Notes: generated by a model not told the origin, from the sequence alone. 64,000 nt of DNA from Aquabacterium sp. J223 (GCF_024666615.1 NZ_CP088297.1:3100001-3164000), one strand, 5' to 3'; positions 16,894 through 27,378 are shown, counted from the stretch's first letter. Made by a program: numbers and translations.

Positions 16894-19800
16894 CCCCGTC
16901 ATCGGATGGCGGCCCTCACGGGCGGCCGCCTTGGCGCTGGTGCTCGGCCTCGTGCTCACCATCGTCGCGACCAGTTGGCAGGTGCAGCACACCGACGCAC
17001 GCGCTCGTCAGGCGCTGGAAGTGTTGGGCCAGGACGTCGCACGCCGGCTCAACGATCGCATGCACATCTACGAGTTTGGACTGCGAGGTCTGCGCGGGAT
17101 GTTGGTGGCGGGTGGTCTGCACAACGGCGTCGGCATCGCCGAGTTCGAAGCCTATAACCGCACCCGCGACTTGGCCCGAGAATTTCCGGGCGCCCGAGGT
17201 TTTGGCTGGATCGTAAGGGTCCCTGTCGCCAGCGAGCCGGACTTCGTGGCACGAGCACGACAGGAAGACGGGGCAACTTTCGCCATTAGGCAGTTGTCGC
17301 CACACGACGCCGAGCGGTGGGTCATCCGGAGGGTGGCGCCCCTCGCGACCAACCGTGAAGCGATCGGATTGGACGTGGCCTCAGAGCGCCACCGCCGCGA
17401 CGCGGCGGCAGCCGCGATGCGCACCGGCGAGGCCACGTTGACGGCACCGATCACCATCGTGCAGGCCAGCCGCGCCGTGTCGCGGGCCTTCCTGCTGATG
17501 TTGCCGGTGTATCGTGGCGGCAGCACCCCATCGACCGCGGCACAGCGTGAACAGGCCGCTTGGGGCTGGACCTATGCGCCGCTGATCATCGACGACGTGC
17601 TGTCCGGCGTCGAGCCCGCCGACTCGGAGTTCAGGCTGGCTCTTCGCGACGTCGCGGTGACGGCATCCGGCCCGGCGGCCGCGCCGTTCTACACCACACC
17701 GGGCGCTGCGGCGACATCGAACACGCTGCAGTGGCAGACCCGTTTGCGGCTGGATGTCTACGGTCGCCAATGGGAAGCCACCCTTTACACGACCCCGCGC
17801 TTCGCGGCGCGGCTCAACGCCACGTCGCCGGCGTCGGTCGCGCTGGCCGGCGGCGCGCTGTCCCTGATGCTGGGCATGTTGGTCAACCTGTACGGCCGGA
17901 ACCGCTTGCGGGCCCGCCTTGTGGAACAGGAACGTGCCCGCCATGCCGCGATCGTCGCCGGCAGCAGCGATGCCATCGTTGGTGTCGGTCTGGACGGCCG
18001 CATCACCGACTGGAACGCGGCGGCCCAGCGACTGTTCGGCCCGACGCCGGTCGAGGTCGTCGGCCGGTCGTTCCGGGTGGTGTTGCCGCCCCCGGAGCGC
18101 GCGTCAGACGATGAGTCCGCGCTGGAGGCGGCATCGCACGGGCTGACGGTCGGACCCATCGACTGCGTGCTCCACCACAGGGACGGGCAGACGATCGAGT
18201 TGTCGATGACGGCATCGCCGATCTTCGACCATCGACGGGCTGTGGCCGGTGTGGCTTTCACGCTGCGCGACGTCGGCGCCGCCCGGCGTGCCGAACGCGA
18301 GGTCCGCCAGTTGAACGCGTCGCTGGAGGGCCAGGTGCAGGAGCGCACCATGCTGCTGGAGGCGGCGCGTCGGCATCTGCAAAACATCCTCGACGCCATG
18401 CCCGTGCTGGTCGGATACTGGGACCGGTCGCTGAACAACCGCTTTGCCAATGCGGCGTACCGGCAGTGGTTCGGAGGTGCAGTCGAAGACCTCGCGGGGC
18501 AGCCCCTGCAGCAGGTGATCGGCGATCGGCCTTTCGAGGCGGTGCGTGCGCGGATCGACGCGGTGCTGGCCGGGCGGTCCCAGGTGTTCGACAGGCGGGT
18601 GGAAGCCGACAGTGCCGCCGGGCCTCGGCACACCGTGACGCACTACCTGCCAGACCTGGTCGATGACGAGGTTCGCGGCTTCTACGAGGTGGTTCAGGAC
18701 GTGACGCCTCAGTTGCAGGCCGAAGAACGACTGCGTGCGAACGAGGCGTTTCTCGAACGTATCGGCGAAGTGTCCGGGGTGGGCGGGTGGGAATACCGCC
18801 TCGATGAGGGCCGTATCGTGTGGTCGGCCCAGACGTACCGCATCCACGGCGTCGACAGATCGTATGTTCCCGAATTGGGCGACGCGATCTCCTTCTACGC
18901 GCCTGCCGCGCGGCCCACCATTCAAGCCGCCGTAGAGGCGTGCATCGAAGACGGCACCGACTGGGACCTCGAACTGCCGTTCCGGACCGCGACCGGCGCG
19001 GACATCTGGGTGCGGGCGGTCGGAACCGCGCTGCGCGACGAAGCCGGCCACGTGGTGCAACTGGTCGGCACCTTGCAGGACATCACCGTGCGAAAGCACA
19101 TCGAAGCGGAGCTTCAGGCCGCCCAGGAGCGCTTCTCGATCGCCGCACAGGCTGCCGGGCTCGGTGTGTGGGAATGGGACATCGGTGCCAATACGCTGGT
19201 CTGGGACGAGGGCATGCACAGGCTGTACCGGCGAGCGCGGATGCCGGGGGTCCTGCCCTACGCCGTGTGGCTGGACGCGGTGCACCCGAACGATCAGGTG
19301 CGCTGCGAGGGTGCGCTGCAGGCGTCGCTGCGCGGCGAAGCCGACTACGACCCGGAGTTCCGCATCCGCTGGCCGGACGGCACCTTGCGCCACATCAAGG
19401 CAGCGGCCCGGCTTCGGCGCGACGAGAACGGCCGACCGCTGCGCATGGTGGGCGTGAACCTCGACATCACGGAGCGCAAGCAGGCCGAACTGGATCTGAG
19501 GTCCACCGGCTCGCTGCTGCAGATGGTGCTCGACTCGGCCTCGACGGTGTCCATCATCGCGACCGATCCAGACCTGTTGATCACCGTGTTCAACCGCGGC
19601 GCCGAACGGATGCTCGGCCGCGAGAGCGTCGAGGTGGTGGGCCGCACGACGCCGATGCTGATCCACGACGGGTCCGAGGTCGCCGCCCGGGCGGCGGAGC
19701 TGAGCCTCTTGCTGGGGCGACCCGTCGAGGAACGCCACGTCTTTACGGAGCCCTCGACCCTCGGCATTCCCCGGATCTGGACGTACGTGGCACACGACGG

Positions 19801-21707
19801 CACGCGCATCGCGGTGTCACTCGTGGTCACGGCGATGCACGGTGACGACGGGCAACTGCTCGGCTACCTCGGTGTGGCGCACGACGTGTCCGCGCAGCGG
19901 CGGGTTGAAGAGTCGCTGCGCGAGGCCACCTGGCGGGCGGAGCAGGCAAGCCTCGCCAAGGGCCAGTTCCTGGCCAACATGAGCCACGAGATCCGAACGC
20001 CGCTGAACGCGGTGATCGGCCTGACCTACTTGTTGGCCCAGACCGACCTGGACGAACAGCAGGCGGCGTTCTTGGCCAAGGTGCGGCTGGCCAGCGCGGC
20101 GCTGCTGTCGGTGGTCAACGACGTGCTCGACCTGTCCAAGATCGAGGCCGGAGAACTGGTGCTGGAGCGCCGGCCGTTCGAGTTGTCGCGAACGCTGCAG
20201 GAGCTGGGCGATCTGATGGCGGTCCAGGCGCATGGAAAGGGGCTGCAGCTCGAGATCGAGCCCCTCGACGTCGTGCCCGTCTGGGTGGAAGGCGACGAGA
20301 CCCGGCTGCGCCAGATCCTCACCAACCTGCTGGGTAACGCGGTCAAGTTCACCCCACGGGGGACCGTTCGATTGCAGGCACGGCGAACGGGCAACGCAAC
20401 CGCGGGCTTCATCCGGTTTGAGGTGGAGGACACCGGCATCGGCATCGACGCTGAGGTGCAGGACCGCCTGTTCGCGCCGTTCTTCCAGGCCGACGCCTCC
20501 ACCACCCGCCGCTTCGGCGGCACCGGCCTGGGGCTGTCCATCGTTCGACGGCTCTCCCAGCTGATGGGTGGCGCAGTCGGCGTCCACAGCACCGCCGGCA
20601 AGGGCAGCCGGTTCTGGGTGGAGCTGCCCCTCGCTGAAGTTGCTCCAGGCACCGTGCCGCGAACGGCCGGGCCGACCCGGCTGGACGGTCTGCACATCCT
20701 GGTGGTGGACGACAGCGACATCAACCGCGAGGTGGCGCAGCGCATCGTGGAGGCGGCGGGCGCCATCGTGTCCACGGCGTCCGATGGTGCTCAGGCCCTG
20801 GCACTCCTGCGCGGAACATCAACGGTGGATCTGGTGCTGATGGATGTGCAGATGCCCATACTGGACGGATGCGCCGCCACGCGGCAGATGCGCTTGGACC
20901 CCACGCTGGCGCAACTTCCGGTGCTGGCATTGACCGCGGGGGGCGCTGGCGAGCGAGCGCGAGCAGGCACTGGCCGCTGGTGTGGACGACGTCATCGGCA
21001 AGCCCTTTGAACCCGAGACGCTCATCCGCGCCGTGGCCGCCCACGTGCGCACCTGCCCATCGGACCGGACGCAGGCGGCCGCCTCCCCGGCGCCGGCCAG
21101 GGCGTGGCCGACGGTTCCTGGCATCGACACGGCCAACGCTGCGGACCAACTGGGGAACGACTCGGCGCTGTTCTGCCGGCTCCTTGCGCGCATGCTGCCG
21201 GAGGAGCTCGCGTGGCTGGAGCCGGCAGCGGCGTCGGGGCGGCCCGATCTGGCGTCGTGGGCATCCCGCGCGCACCGCCTGCGCGGTGCTGCGACCACGT
21301 TGGGTGCCCGCCGGGTCGGGGCGTTGGCCGGAGGACTGGAAGCCGCCAGCCGCCAGGGCGACGAGATCGCGGCCCGAACGGCCCTGCTGAGTCTGATGGA
21401 AGGTGTGCAGAAGCTTCAAGTCGATGCGCAACCGGCGCTGCAAGTCTGGGCGGCCGAACATGAAGCCGCCTTGCGTGCGACCCCGCAAGGCGCATGGCCC
21501 GCCGCGGACGAATTCGCGGCCCTGCTGCACAGTCTGCATGCCTGTGACCTGTCGGCGACGTCCCAGTTCGATCGTCTTCGGCCTGGCCTGCGCGCGCAGC
21601 TTGGCCCCAGCGCCTACGCCGAACTGGACGAGCTGATCGCAACGCTGCGCTTTGCAGAGGCGGCGGCCTTGCTTGACCCGGGCGCGCATCGGCCAGCGGG
21701 GGCTTAG
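16877..21707 (+). CDS. Membrane hybrid kinase CHASE-(PAS)5-HisKA-HATPase-REC-Hpt (one frameshift)
   Basis: Large phosphorelay sensor of about 1609 residues. A first membrane helix (about 15-35) and a second (about 315-336) enclose a periplasmic CHASE1-like domain containing FPGARGFGWIVRV. Five PAS units follow (starting near 355, 502, 624, 753 and 881), then HisKA with SHEIRTPL near 1036, HATPase (1140-1255), a receiver with VVDDSDIN from about 1275, and an Hpt domain with AHRLRGAATTLG near 1467. The frame breaks in the G6 run 20938-20943; deleting one G joins LTAGALASEREQALAAGVDD. ATG at 16877 is the start that lies within the preceding gene's end. Confidence 0.88.
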
Positions 21708-21910
21708 CCAGCGGCCGGCTCGGTGAACGTGAGCATGCCCTCCAGCGGGTCGAGCCGGAGTTGTGTCGTCGCCAGCGCCACGTGCCCGTCGGGCCGCACG
21801 AGGTAAAGCCCATCGCGCCTGAAGCCGGCGTCGGCTGCGACCTGGCCCCAGCGCAAGGTGTACAGGGGCAACTGCGCCGCGCCAGCAAGGAACGCGACGT
21901 CCGGGGACAT
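21704..21910 (-). pseudogene. C-terminal fragment resembling FAD monooxygenases
   Basis: A 68-codon frame ends with GLYLVRPDGHVALA, which resembles the C-terminal thioredoxin-like domain of PheA/TfdB-type flavin monooxygenases (typically VLVRPDGYVAWR). In-frame similarity-like sequence (ALLALTAGWQLHSFD) continues upstream to about 22005 with no start codon, so this is more likely a truncated remnant than a complete small gene. It is convergent with, and overlaps by four bases, the large kinase gene. Confidence 0.4.
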
Positions 21911-22428
21911 CGCGTCGAAGCTGTGGAGCTGCCAGCCCGCGGTAAGGGCAAGGAGCGCATGCTCTATCGCTGTGCGGGAGGCGAAGTCCGTCAGTCCGAC
22001 ATGCTAAGCACAAACCTTCGCGGTCTGTGGACTTCGCGGACCCGCGAACACATCCGTCGCGCGAGCGCCGGGTAGAACTGGCCGCCGAACTGGCGGTGAC
22101 GCCGGAAGCACTCTACCGGGGAATGGCTCGACGTCGGAATCTGCGCTGACAAGGGCGGCTCCATAGCGCGTGACCCGACCGAAAGCAGTATGCCGATGCC
22201 TTGACCGGACAACCGACCAAGGGCGGCTCGGTTAAGAGCTCCGATAAACGCCGCGCTGACTGCTTGAGAGCAGGACCATTCCGCGGACCGGCTCCCTGCG
22301 TCACGAAGAACGCCTTGGCATCTCCTCTAGGACAAGGACTCAAAGCACGCGATCTTCAGGCGCCGATTCGAGGTGCCTACACGTCGTGCTGCGTTATTGC
22401 AGCGTAGGCCATCCATTCGAAAGACACC
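21911..22428. other. Gene-poor junction with regulator fragment
   Basis: This stretch holds gene fragments only: the upstream part of the monooxygenase remnant and a helix-turn-helix remnant. A 12-bp direct repeat CAAGGGCGGCTC occurs near 22150 and 22218. No intact gene is visible, which fits a rearranged seam between two island modules. Confidence 0.4.
22066..22149 (+). pseudogene. Crp/Fnr-type helix-turn-helix remnant
   Basis: The frame reads RVELAAELAVTPEALYRGMAR before a TGA, which looks like the recognition helix-turn-helix near the C-terminus of Crp/Fnr regulators. No cyclic-nucleotide or effector domain precedes it in frame. The match is short, so the family assignment is tentative. 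Confidence 0.3.
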
Positions 22429-23010
22429 ATGAATACAACCCTTCGCACCGCGTGCGATATCGAGGTCAAGCTTCAACCGTCGCGCTTCCACCGCCTTCGC
22501 GGCGGCAGCGTCGAGCACATCCAGTCGGACGTGATGCTGCCGGTCATCCCCGCGCAAGCCGGCGTCCTGCAGATGGCGTCGACCACGGGGGCGGTCGCCA
22601 CTCGGTGCGCCATGCTGAGCCTACCCGACAGCCGGTTCGGCATCGTCATGGTCGGCGGCGGGCGGGACATTACCGCCCTGCTCTTCGACCTCGGCGAGGC
22701 GGACGTGCGGGAATGGCTGCTGGACGGCGCCCGCAAGGGTCGACTGCCGCTCATCGTGCGCTCCAACGAGCACACGCGGCTGCTGATGCTCGCGCTGGAC
22801 GACGACATCGAGCGGCTCGCCCAGGAGTCCTGCACGGCACGCCCGGCGTCCGTCGCGGACCTCGAAGCGGCGCTGCAAAGCGTCTTCAAGCAGCTCGACG
22901 AAGAAGCACAGCTGGCCCAGTGGGAACTGGCGCCGGGCGACATCGAGCGCTGTGTCATCAGCCCGCTGATTTCCAGCCGCTCCTACAGCGAACCGTCCCC
23001 GGTTCACTGA
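22429..23010 (+). CDS. Hypothetical protein, 193 residues
   Basis: Not recognised. ATG at 22429 opens a frame of 193 residues without signal peptide or membrane segment. The central part (RFGIVMVGGGRDITALLFDLGEADVREW) looks like alternating strands and helices, and the C-terminal third is acidic and helical. Codon use resembles real coding sequence. It lies between the signalling operon and the serine recombinase, in the same orientation as both. Function unknown; it could be cargo of the recombinase-bearing unit. Confidence 0.7.
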   Translation: MNTTLRTACDIEVKLQPSRFHRLRGGSVEHIQSDVMLPVIPAQAGVLQMASTTGAVATRCAMLSLPDSRFGIVMVGGGRDITALLFDLGEADVREWLLDGARKGRLPLIVRSNEHTRLLMLALDDDIERLAQESCTARPASVADLEAALQSVFKQLDEEAQLAQWELAPGDIERCVISPLISSRSYSEPSPVH

Positions 23011-23028
23011 CAGGCCCCTGATGCATTC

Positions 23029-23055
23029 GCCCCGCCGCTTCGGCGGCGGGGCTCC
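23029..23055 (+). terminator. Hairpin after the 193-residue gene
   Basis: GCCCCGCCGC-TTCG-GCGGCGGGGC forms a perfect, very stable stem 19 bp after the stop codon. There is no downstream T-run, so it may act as a weak terminator or RNA end-stabiliser. Confidence 0.55.
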
Positions 23056-23241
23056 CTTCTCTCCGATGGGACGCATCTTCATCCGGCGGCGATCGCTCTT
23101 CTGCGATCAGCATGCCCGAGGACACATGAAACACCACCTGAGACCTGAGCTCTTGGAGCTCATCGACCTGCTCGTGGCCGTTGCGGCGCCCGCCGCGACG
23201 GTCCTCATCCCCTCACCACAACAAGAAGAAGGAGCCACCGA

Positions 23242-24897
23242 ATGGGGCACCCCTGCATCTACGGCCGCTACTCGCTCGACATCCAGAAACCCACCTCCAT
23301 CGACGACCAAGTCTCGCGCTGCCGCTCGCTCGCGGCGCGCGAAGGCCTGACTGTCGCGGACGACTGGGTCTTCTCGGACGAGGCGGTGACGGGCCGCGCC
23401 GAGGGCCTGACGAAGCGCATGGGCTACCAGCGCATGCTGGACGCCTGGGAGGCCGGGCTGCTGGACATCGTCTTCGCCGACGAGGTGTCGCGGTTCAGCC
23501 GGGACATGCTCGATGGCGCCAAGCTGATGCGCATGGCCGAGCGCACAGGTGTGGTCATCGTCACCGGCGACGGCATCGACACCCGTCGCGAGGGCTGGCA
23601 GACCCTGTGGACGATGCGGCTGGCCATGGCGGCCGAGGAACTGCGCAGTGTCGCCAAGCGGACCTCGCGCACGATGCAGGGCTGCCTCGACCGGGGCCTG
23701 ATGATTGGGCCGCCGCCCTACGGCTATGCGTTGGACATCCGGCGCAAGGACAAGGACGAACAGAACCTCAAGGGTGCCCGCTGGGTCGTCAACGAGGCGC
23801 AGGCTGAGGTCATCCGCACGATGTTCGGCTGGCGCAAGTCCGGCCTGTCGGTCGCGGCCATCGCGCGGCGTCTGAACGACCAGGGCATCGCCTGCCCCCG
23901 GACCTCCGGCGCCAAGCGGCCGGGCTACTGGCGCCCGGCCACCGTGCACCGGATGCTGCAGAACCCCATCTACCGGGGGACCTTCGTCTACCTGGGCTCG
24001 GGTGCCACCCGGGCCAAGCTGGCGCGCCAGCGCAAGATGCCGGAGACCAAGGCGTACGACCGCCCGCAGTTCCGGTTGGTAGACGATGCGCTCTGGCAGG
24101 CCTGCAACCCACCGAGGCAGCAGCGCACCCGGGGTGGCACCAAACACCTGTTCGCCAACTTCGTGCAGTGCGGCGACTGTGGCTGCTACCTGTCCCTCAA
24201 GGGCACATCAGCCAGCTGGACGCTGCACTGCCCGCAGTGCGAGCAGGCGGTGCGGGTGGGCGAGCGCGAGTCCTTCATCGGCTACACCTCGGTGGTGGCG
24301 GCGCAGAAGACGCTGGAGCAGGCCCTGACGCTCCTTTTCACCGGTCCGGTGCGCGACGAGTTCTCGGCTCGCCTGCGTGCCCGGCTGGAGAAGGGACCGG
24401 GCGAGGAGGAGGAACGGCTGCGGGCCCGCCGGCTGGAGCTGGAGTCGTCATGCGAGCGGCTGCTGCAGCTGGCGCGTCGGCCCGGCATCGGGCTGGAGTT
24501 CCTGGCTCAGCAGCTGGAAGAGGACAAAACCGAGCTGGACCGGGTCACCGCCCGCCTGGCGGCGCTAACCAGGGCGGCCGGCAAGGTGAGCAAGGCGGCC
24601 ATCGAGCGGCAGCTGGCGGTGGAGCCGACCACGGTCGTGTCCCAGCTGCTCAATGGCGCCGCACCAGCGCACGAGGTTCGAGCCACGCTCAAGCGGCTCA
24701 TTGAGTCCTTCCGGTTCGTGGACCGGCCGAGGAAGTTCGAGGCGATGTTCGAGATTCGATTCGTACCCGGGGCCTTCGTGGCCGAGTTGTCCGACAGTGA
24801 TGTGCTGGACAGTACCGCGGTGACGATGCGCATCCACACCAAGACCGGGGCGAGACGACCGCCGCCTTGGGAGGTCACGGTCACGCAAGTGACCTGA
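23242..24897 (+). CDS. Large serine recombinase
   Basis: Site-specific recombinase of 551 residues. The resolvase N-terminal domain carries the nucleophile Ser11 in YGRYSLD and the VSRFSRD arginine motif near residue 90. A Recombinase domain follows (SGLSVAAIARRLNDQGI), then a zinc ribbon with CGDCG and CPQC near 310-335, then a coiled-coil-rich C-terminal part (EEERLRARRLELE). This is the phage-integrase/TnpX type, able to move DNA without host factors. AAGAAGGAG lies 8 bp before ATG at 23242. It may have mobilised a smaller element inside the island; its own att sites are not identified. Confidence 0.92.
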   Translation: MGHPCIYGRYSLDIQKPTSIDDQVSRCRSLAAREGLTVADDWVFSDEAVTGRAEGLTKRMGYQRMLDAWEAGLLDIVFADEVSRFSRDMLDGAKLMRMAERTGVVIVTGDGIDTRREGWQTLWTMRLAMAAEELRSVAKRTSRTMQGCLDRGLMIGPPPYGYALDIRRKDKDEQNLKGARWVVNEAQAEVIRTMFGWRKSGLSVAAIARRLNDQGIACPRTSGAKRPGYWRPATVHRMLQNPIYRGTFVYLGSGATRAKLARQRKMPETKAYDRPQFRLVDDALWQACNPPRQQRTRGGTKHLFANFVQCGDCGCYLSLKGTSASWTLHCPQCEQAVRVGERESFIGYTSVVAAQKTLEQALTLLFTGPVRDEFSARLRARLEKGPGEEEERLRARRLELESSCERLLQLARRPGIGLEFLAQQLEEDKTELDRVTARLAALTRAAGKVSKAAIERQLAVEPTTVVSQLLNGAAPAHEVRATLKRLIESFRFVDRPRKFEAMFEIRFVPGAFVAELSDSDVLDSTAVTMRIHTKTGARRPPPWEVTVTQVT

Positions 24898-24905
24898 GCA
24901 GTTCA

Positions 24906-24929
24906 GCGGAGCCTTCGGGCTCCGCTTTT
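24906..24929 (+). terminator. Terminator of the serine recombinase gene
   Basis: An 8-bp perfect stem GCGGAGCC/GGCTCCGC with a TTCG tetraloop is followed by TTTT, 8 bp after the recombinase stop. Confidence 0.9.
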
Positions 24930-25429
24930 GCGGATCCTCGCGAGTAGCCTTCGGCATCGGCCTGAATCAGCTGCCGAATACTTCACATCGCTGCGGGTTG
25001 CAACGGCCGCTTCGGCAGGTCATGATGGCAACGTCATCGGGCGCACACGCCCACAGAGGTTGGCGGCGGCAAAGCCCGCACGCTGAAAGAAGGACTGGCG
25101 TCCACGCAACGCCCCTCGCCTACCCCCCGGCTCGTTCTGAGCCGCGGTACCCCCGGAAATTCTCAACACCACAGGTCCGTCTGGACTTGCCGCGCCGTGC
25201 ATATCACGGTTGCCTGGTTCTTTAACAAACTAGCGTCGCCGCACGCACCGAGCAGAGCCGAACAACCGCCTGCCGGAGTACCACAGGGAAGTGTCTGTTG
25301 CGGTGACAGAAGGCATCGCGTCAAGCGCGATGACGTGCCGTCCAGGACGGCACCCCGCTTCTCACCCTCGGTGGGTTGAGCCAACACATCTTGCCAGGCC
25401 CCTTGGCCTGCTCGCTAATCACGAACACC
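24930..25429. other. 500-bp stretch without a recognisable gene
   Basis: I see no credible coding frame, RNA or repeat here. It lies directly downstream of the recombinase terminator and could contain a recombination site or the promoter of the following unknown gene. Confidence 0.4.
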
Positions 25430-25921
25430 ATGAACAACAAGACCAACACCTCTTCCATCGAATCCGCATCCGAGCTGCCTGCACAGAAGGTGGCGGTCTA
25501 TCGCTTCAGGGCGCAGTTCCCGGTTGACGCTGACTTGGTTTTCGCAGTGCTGAAGCGGTGGCTGCTGCGATGGCAGCTATCGTTCTCCAGGGACCCCGGG
25601 GAGCACTGGCCTCACGGCCCCATTGAGGTCGAAGTGACCCTGTCAAGCGCGGCCCCCGGGTTGCCGGCGCTGCGCTGGCTTCTCGGCCAGCTGCCGGACT
25701 GTGATGTCGCCGCTCGAAGCTTCGACGACGCCGCGCTTTACAACGGTGAACTGAAGCCGGCCTCTGGCGCAGTACCCAGGACATATAGAGAAGCTGCGTA
25801 CGACGGATGGGCGGCCGCCATGAAAACCATCGAGCATTGCGCTGCACAGGTGGGGCCGCTGACCGTTTTTATTGAGCGCATGCACAACGAACTGCGCGAC
25901 GCGCACTCAGACGAGGACTGA
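25430..25921 (+). CDS. Hypothetical protein, 163 residues
   Basis: Not recognised. ATG at 25430 is preferred over an upstream in-frame TTG because the preceding residues look non-coding. The protein has no signal peptide or membrane helix. A central segment (WPHGPIEVEVTLSSAAPGL) is strand-like, and a C-terminal helix (YDGWAAAMKTIEHCAAQVGPLTVFIERMH is the region, about 127-155) looks amphipathic. It is first in a run of unassigned genes downstream of the serine recombinase. Confidence 0.65.
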   Translation: MNNKTNTSSIESASELPAQKVAVYRFRAQFPVDADLVFAVLKRWLLRWQLSFSRDPGEHWPHGPIEVEVTLSSAAPGLPALRWLLGQLPDCDVAARSFDDAALYNGELKPASGAVPRTYREAAYDGWAAAMKTIEHCAAQVGPLTVFIERMHNELRDAHSDED

Positions 25922-26054
25922 AAAGGCCAGCCGCGCTGAGCGAAGCAGAGGCGTCGGCTGCGCGCAGCGGCGCACGACAAGATCGTCCGGCGGAGGTGCA
26001 GATAAATGCGGTCCGCTATACCGAGTGGCAATGTCGCCAGCCACTGGACCCACC

Positions 26055-26430
26055 ATGCATCCGGACATTATCCGCCCTTCTCCCACCGTCAACCGCTTCC
26101 AGCCCGTCGAATACGAACCGTCGACGCATCGGCTGGTGTACATCCATTTGTACCTCGCTGCAGCAAGACCCCAGCCGCATCTACGGCGACGACTGGCGAG
26201 CCCTCGGCTTATGGGGTGTCCTGGTACCGCAATCAACTCCGAGCGCGCTGGTGGGCAATGCCGCGCTGCACGCATTCCATTGGCTATTGCCTATCAGGCA
26301 GGTATCGTCGGTGGAGTGGTTGATGTGGGATGCTGCCACGGGCAGCGCGCTGGAACTGAGCGACGACATCGACTGGGAGACCGACGAGGACGACGTCGCG
26401 GAGGTGTACTTCGTCGGCTACCTGGGTTGA
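26055..26430 (+). CDS. Hypothetical protein, probably frameshifted
   Basis: Two adjoining frames read better together than either alone: MHPDIIRPSPTVNRFQPVEY... from ATG 26055, and SLQQDPSRIYGDDWRAL onward in the next frame to the stop at 26430. The join would need one extra base near 26145-26160. The combined product is about 124 residues with an acidic tail (DDIDWETDEDD). An uninterrupted alternative starting with GTG at 25996 has an implausible N-terminus. The protein family is not recognised. Confidence 0.45.
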
Positions 26431-26847
26431 TGCCACAAACAGAAGGGCCAGCGCTGCGCGCCGGCCCTTGTCTCGCCACGGTGGTTTTGTCTCGTTCTGG
26501 TCCCAGAACATGACGAAACCCCTGTGGTGCTTGTGGCCCACGGCGTGAGCATGAGGCCCGCTGCCAGATTGTCACGACTCTTCTTCCTTGCCGTTTACCA
26601 ACATCTTTTCTCGGGCCTTCGAGAAAACATGTTGGCAAACCGCTCGTCGGATTTATGGCGCCATTTAGTTGAATTCAATTGTCAAACACTGGAGAGATTG
26701 CCATCATGTCGATATTCCGACTCGTACTGCCCTGAAACTCCCGACCCACCAGCATGCGACCACATCGACCCTCGATCGTTGACTCCGGCATTTTCAGTTT
26801 CGGCATGGTGCCGAGACGGCCGGCTGTCATGGAGAGAGGAAAGAACG
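26431..26847. other. AT-rich gene-free stretch with palindromes
   Basis: This 417-bp stretch contains an inverted repeat around AAGGGCC/GGCCCTT (26443-26469), a long hairpin (26593-26640, listed separately) and the small palindromes GGCGCC and TTGAATTCAA near 26655-26680. There is no convincing gene; GGAGAG before an ATG near 26706 opens only nine codons. Confidence 0.5.
26593..26640. repeat. 21-bp imperfect inverted repeat with 6-bp spacer
   Basis: Arms 26593-26613 and 26620-26640 (GTTTACCAACAT... and its complement) match at 19 of 21 positions around GGCCTT. It is AT-rich against its surroundings and lies well away from any gene end. It could be an RNA hairpin, an operator, or a recombination target; the sequence does not settle which. 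Confidence 0.75.
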
Positions 26848-27378
26848 ATGGATACCGCCATGAAGGTTCGGCTGGTCGTGGCCGACGGAGAGTTCGGCAC
26901 GCCTGACAAGAAGGGGCTCATGCCCGTGGTCGTGAAGCTGCCGTCCCCGGGGTTTCTGGACCTGATGCAGACGGCCTATACCCTCGGGTTGTACAGCCAC
27001 CCGATAGGCATCGGCTTCGTCGACCTGCTGTGCGGCCAGAGCCGGGTCAACGTGGCATTGGACCTGAGCGACACCACGACACGGCGGATGCTGGCGTCCT
27101 GGCGGCGCCACGGGGCGCGGCTGGAGCTTCGCAGCGGCGACCAGTCGGTCTGCCTGAATTGCGCCCGCACCCCTCTGATGCGGTCCCGCATCCAGGCGGC
27201 GTTGACGATGCCGCTGAGGCGCAATCCGGCGCTGTTCACAGCCATCGCCTGCTCGCCACCGCTGTACCTGTCGCTGTCGGCGTCGCCGCTTCCAGGCCAG
27301 GACGAGCCGGTGCCGAATTTCCTGTACAGCGCCGCCTTCAGCGACGAGCACCTGCAGGTGCTGAGCGCCTCGGCTTAA
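26848..27378 (+). CDS. Hypothetical protein, 176 residues
   Basis: Not recognised. ATG at 26848 follows GAGAGAGGA at a good distance. The N-terminal part (MKVRLVVADGEFGTPDKKG) and the segment GFLDLMQTAYTLGLYSHP are well ordered by appearance. Two cysteines sit close together in CLNCARTPL near residue 110, without a second pair, so a zinc site is not established. No membrane segment is obvious. It is followed by another unassigned gene in the same direction about 100 bp downstream. Confidence 0.65.
   Translation: MDTAMKVRLVVADGEFGTPDKKGLMPVVVKLPSPGFLDLMQTAYTLGLYSHPIGIGFVDLLCGQSRVNVALDLSDTTTRRMLASWRRHGARLELRSGDQSVCLNCARTPLMRSRIQAALTMPLRRNPALFTAIACSPPLYLSLSASPLPGQDEPVPNFLYSAAFSDEHLQVLSASA

Noticed and set aside
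23126-23350. 75-residue small protein overlapping the serine recombinase start
   Set aside because: GAGGACAC before an ATG is suggestive, but its second half lies within the recombinase coding region in another frame and its composition there is low-complexity Ser/Thr/Arg.
26593-26640. Integron attC site
   Set aside because: The hairpin lacks properly placed RYYYAAC and GTTRRRY core boxes, there is no integron integrase, and no cassette array follows.
26706-26735. Nine-codon leader peptide (ATG near 26706)
   Set aside because: GGAGAG precedes it, but there is no attenuator structure or amino-acid run tied to the downstream gene, so it is likely chance.
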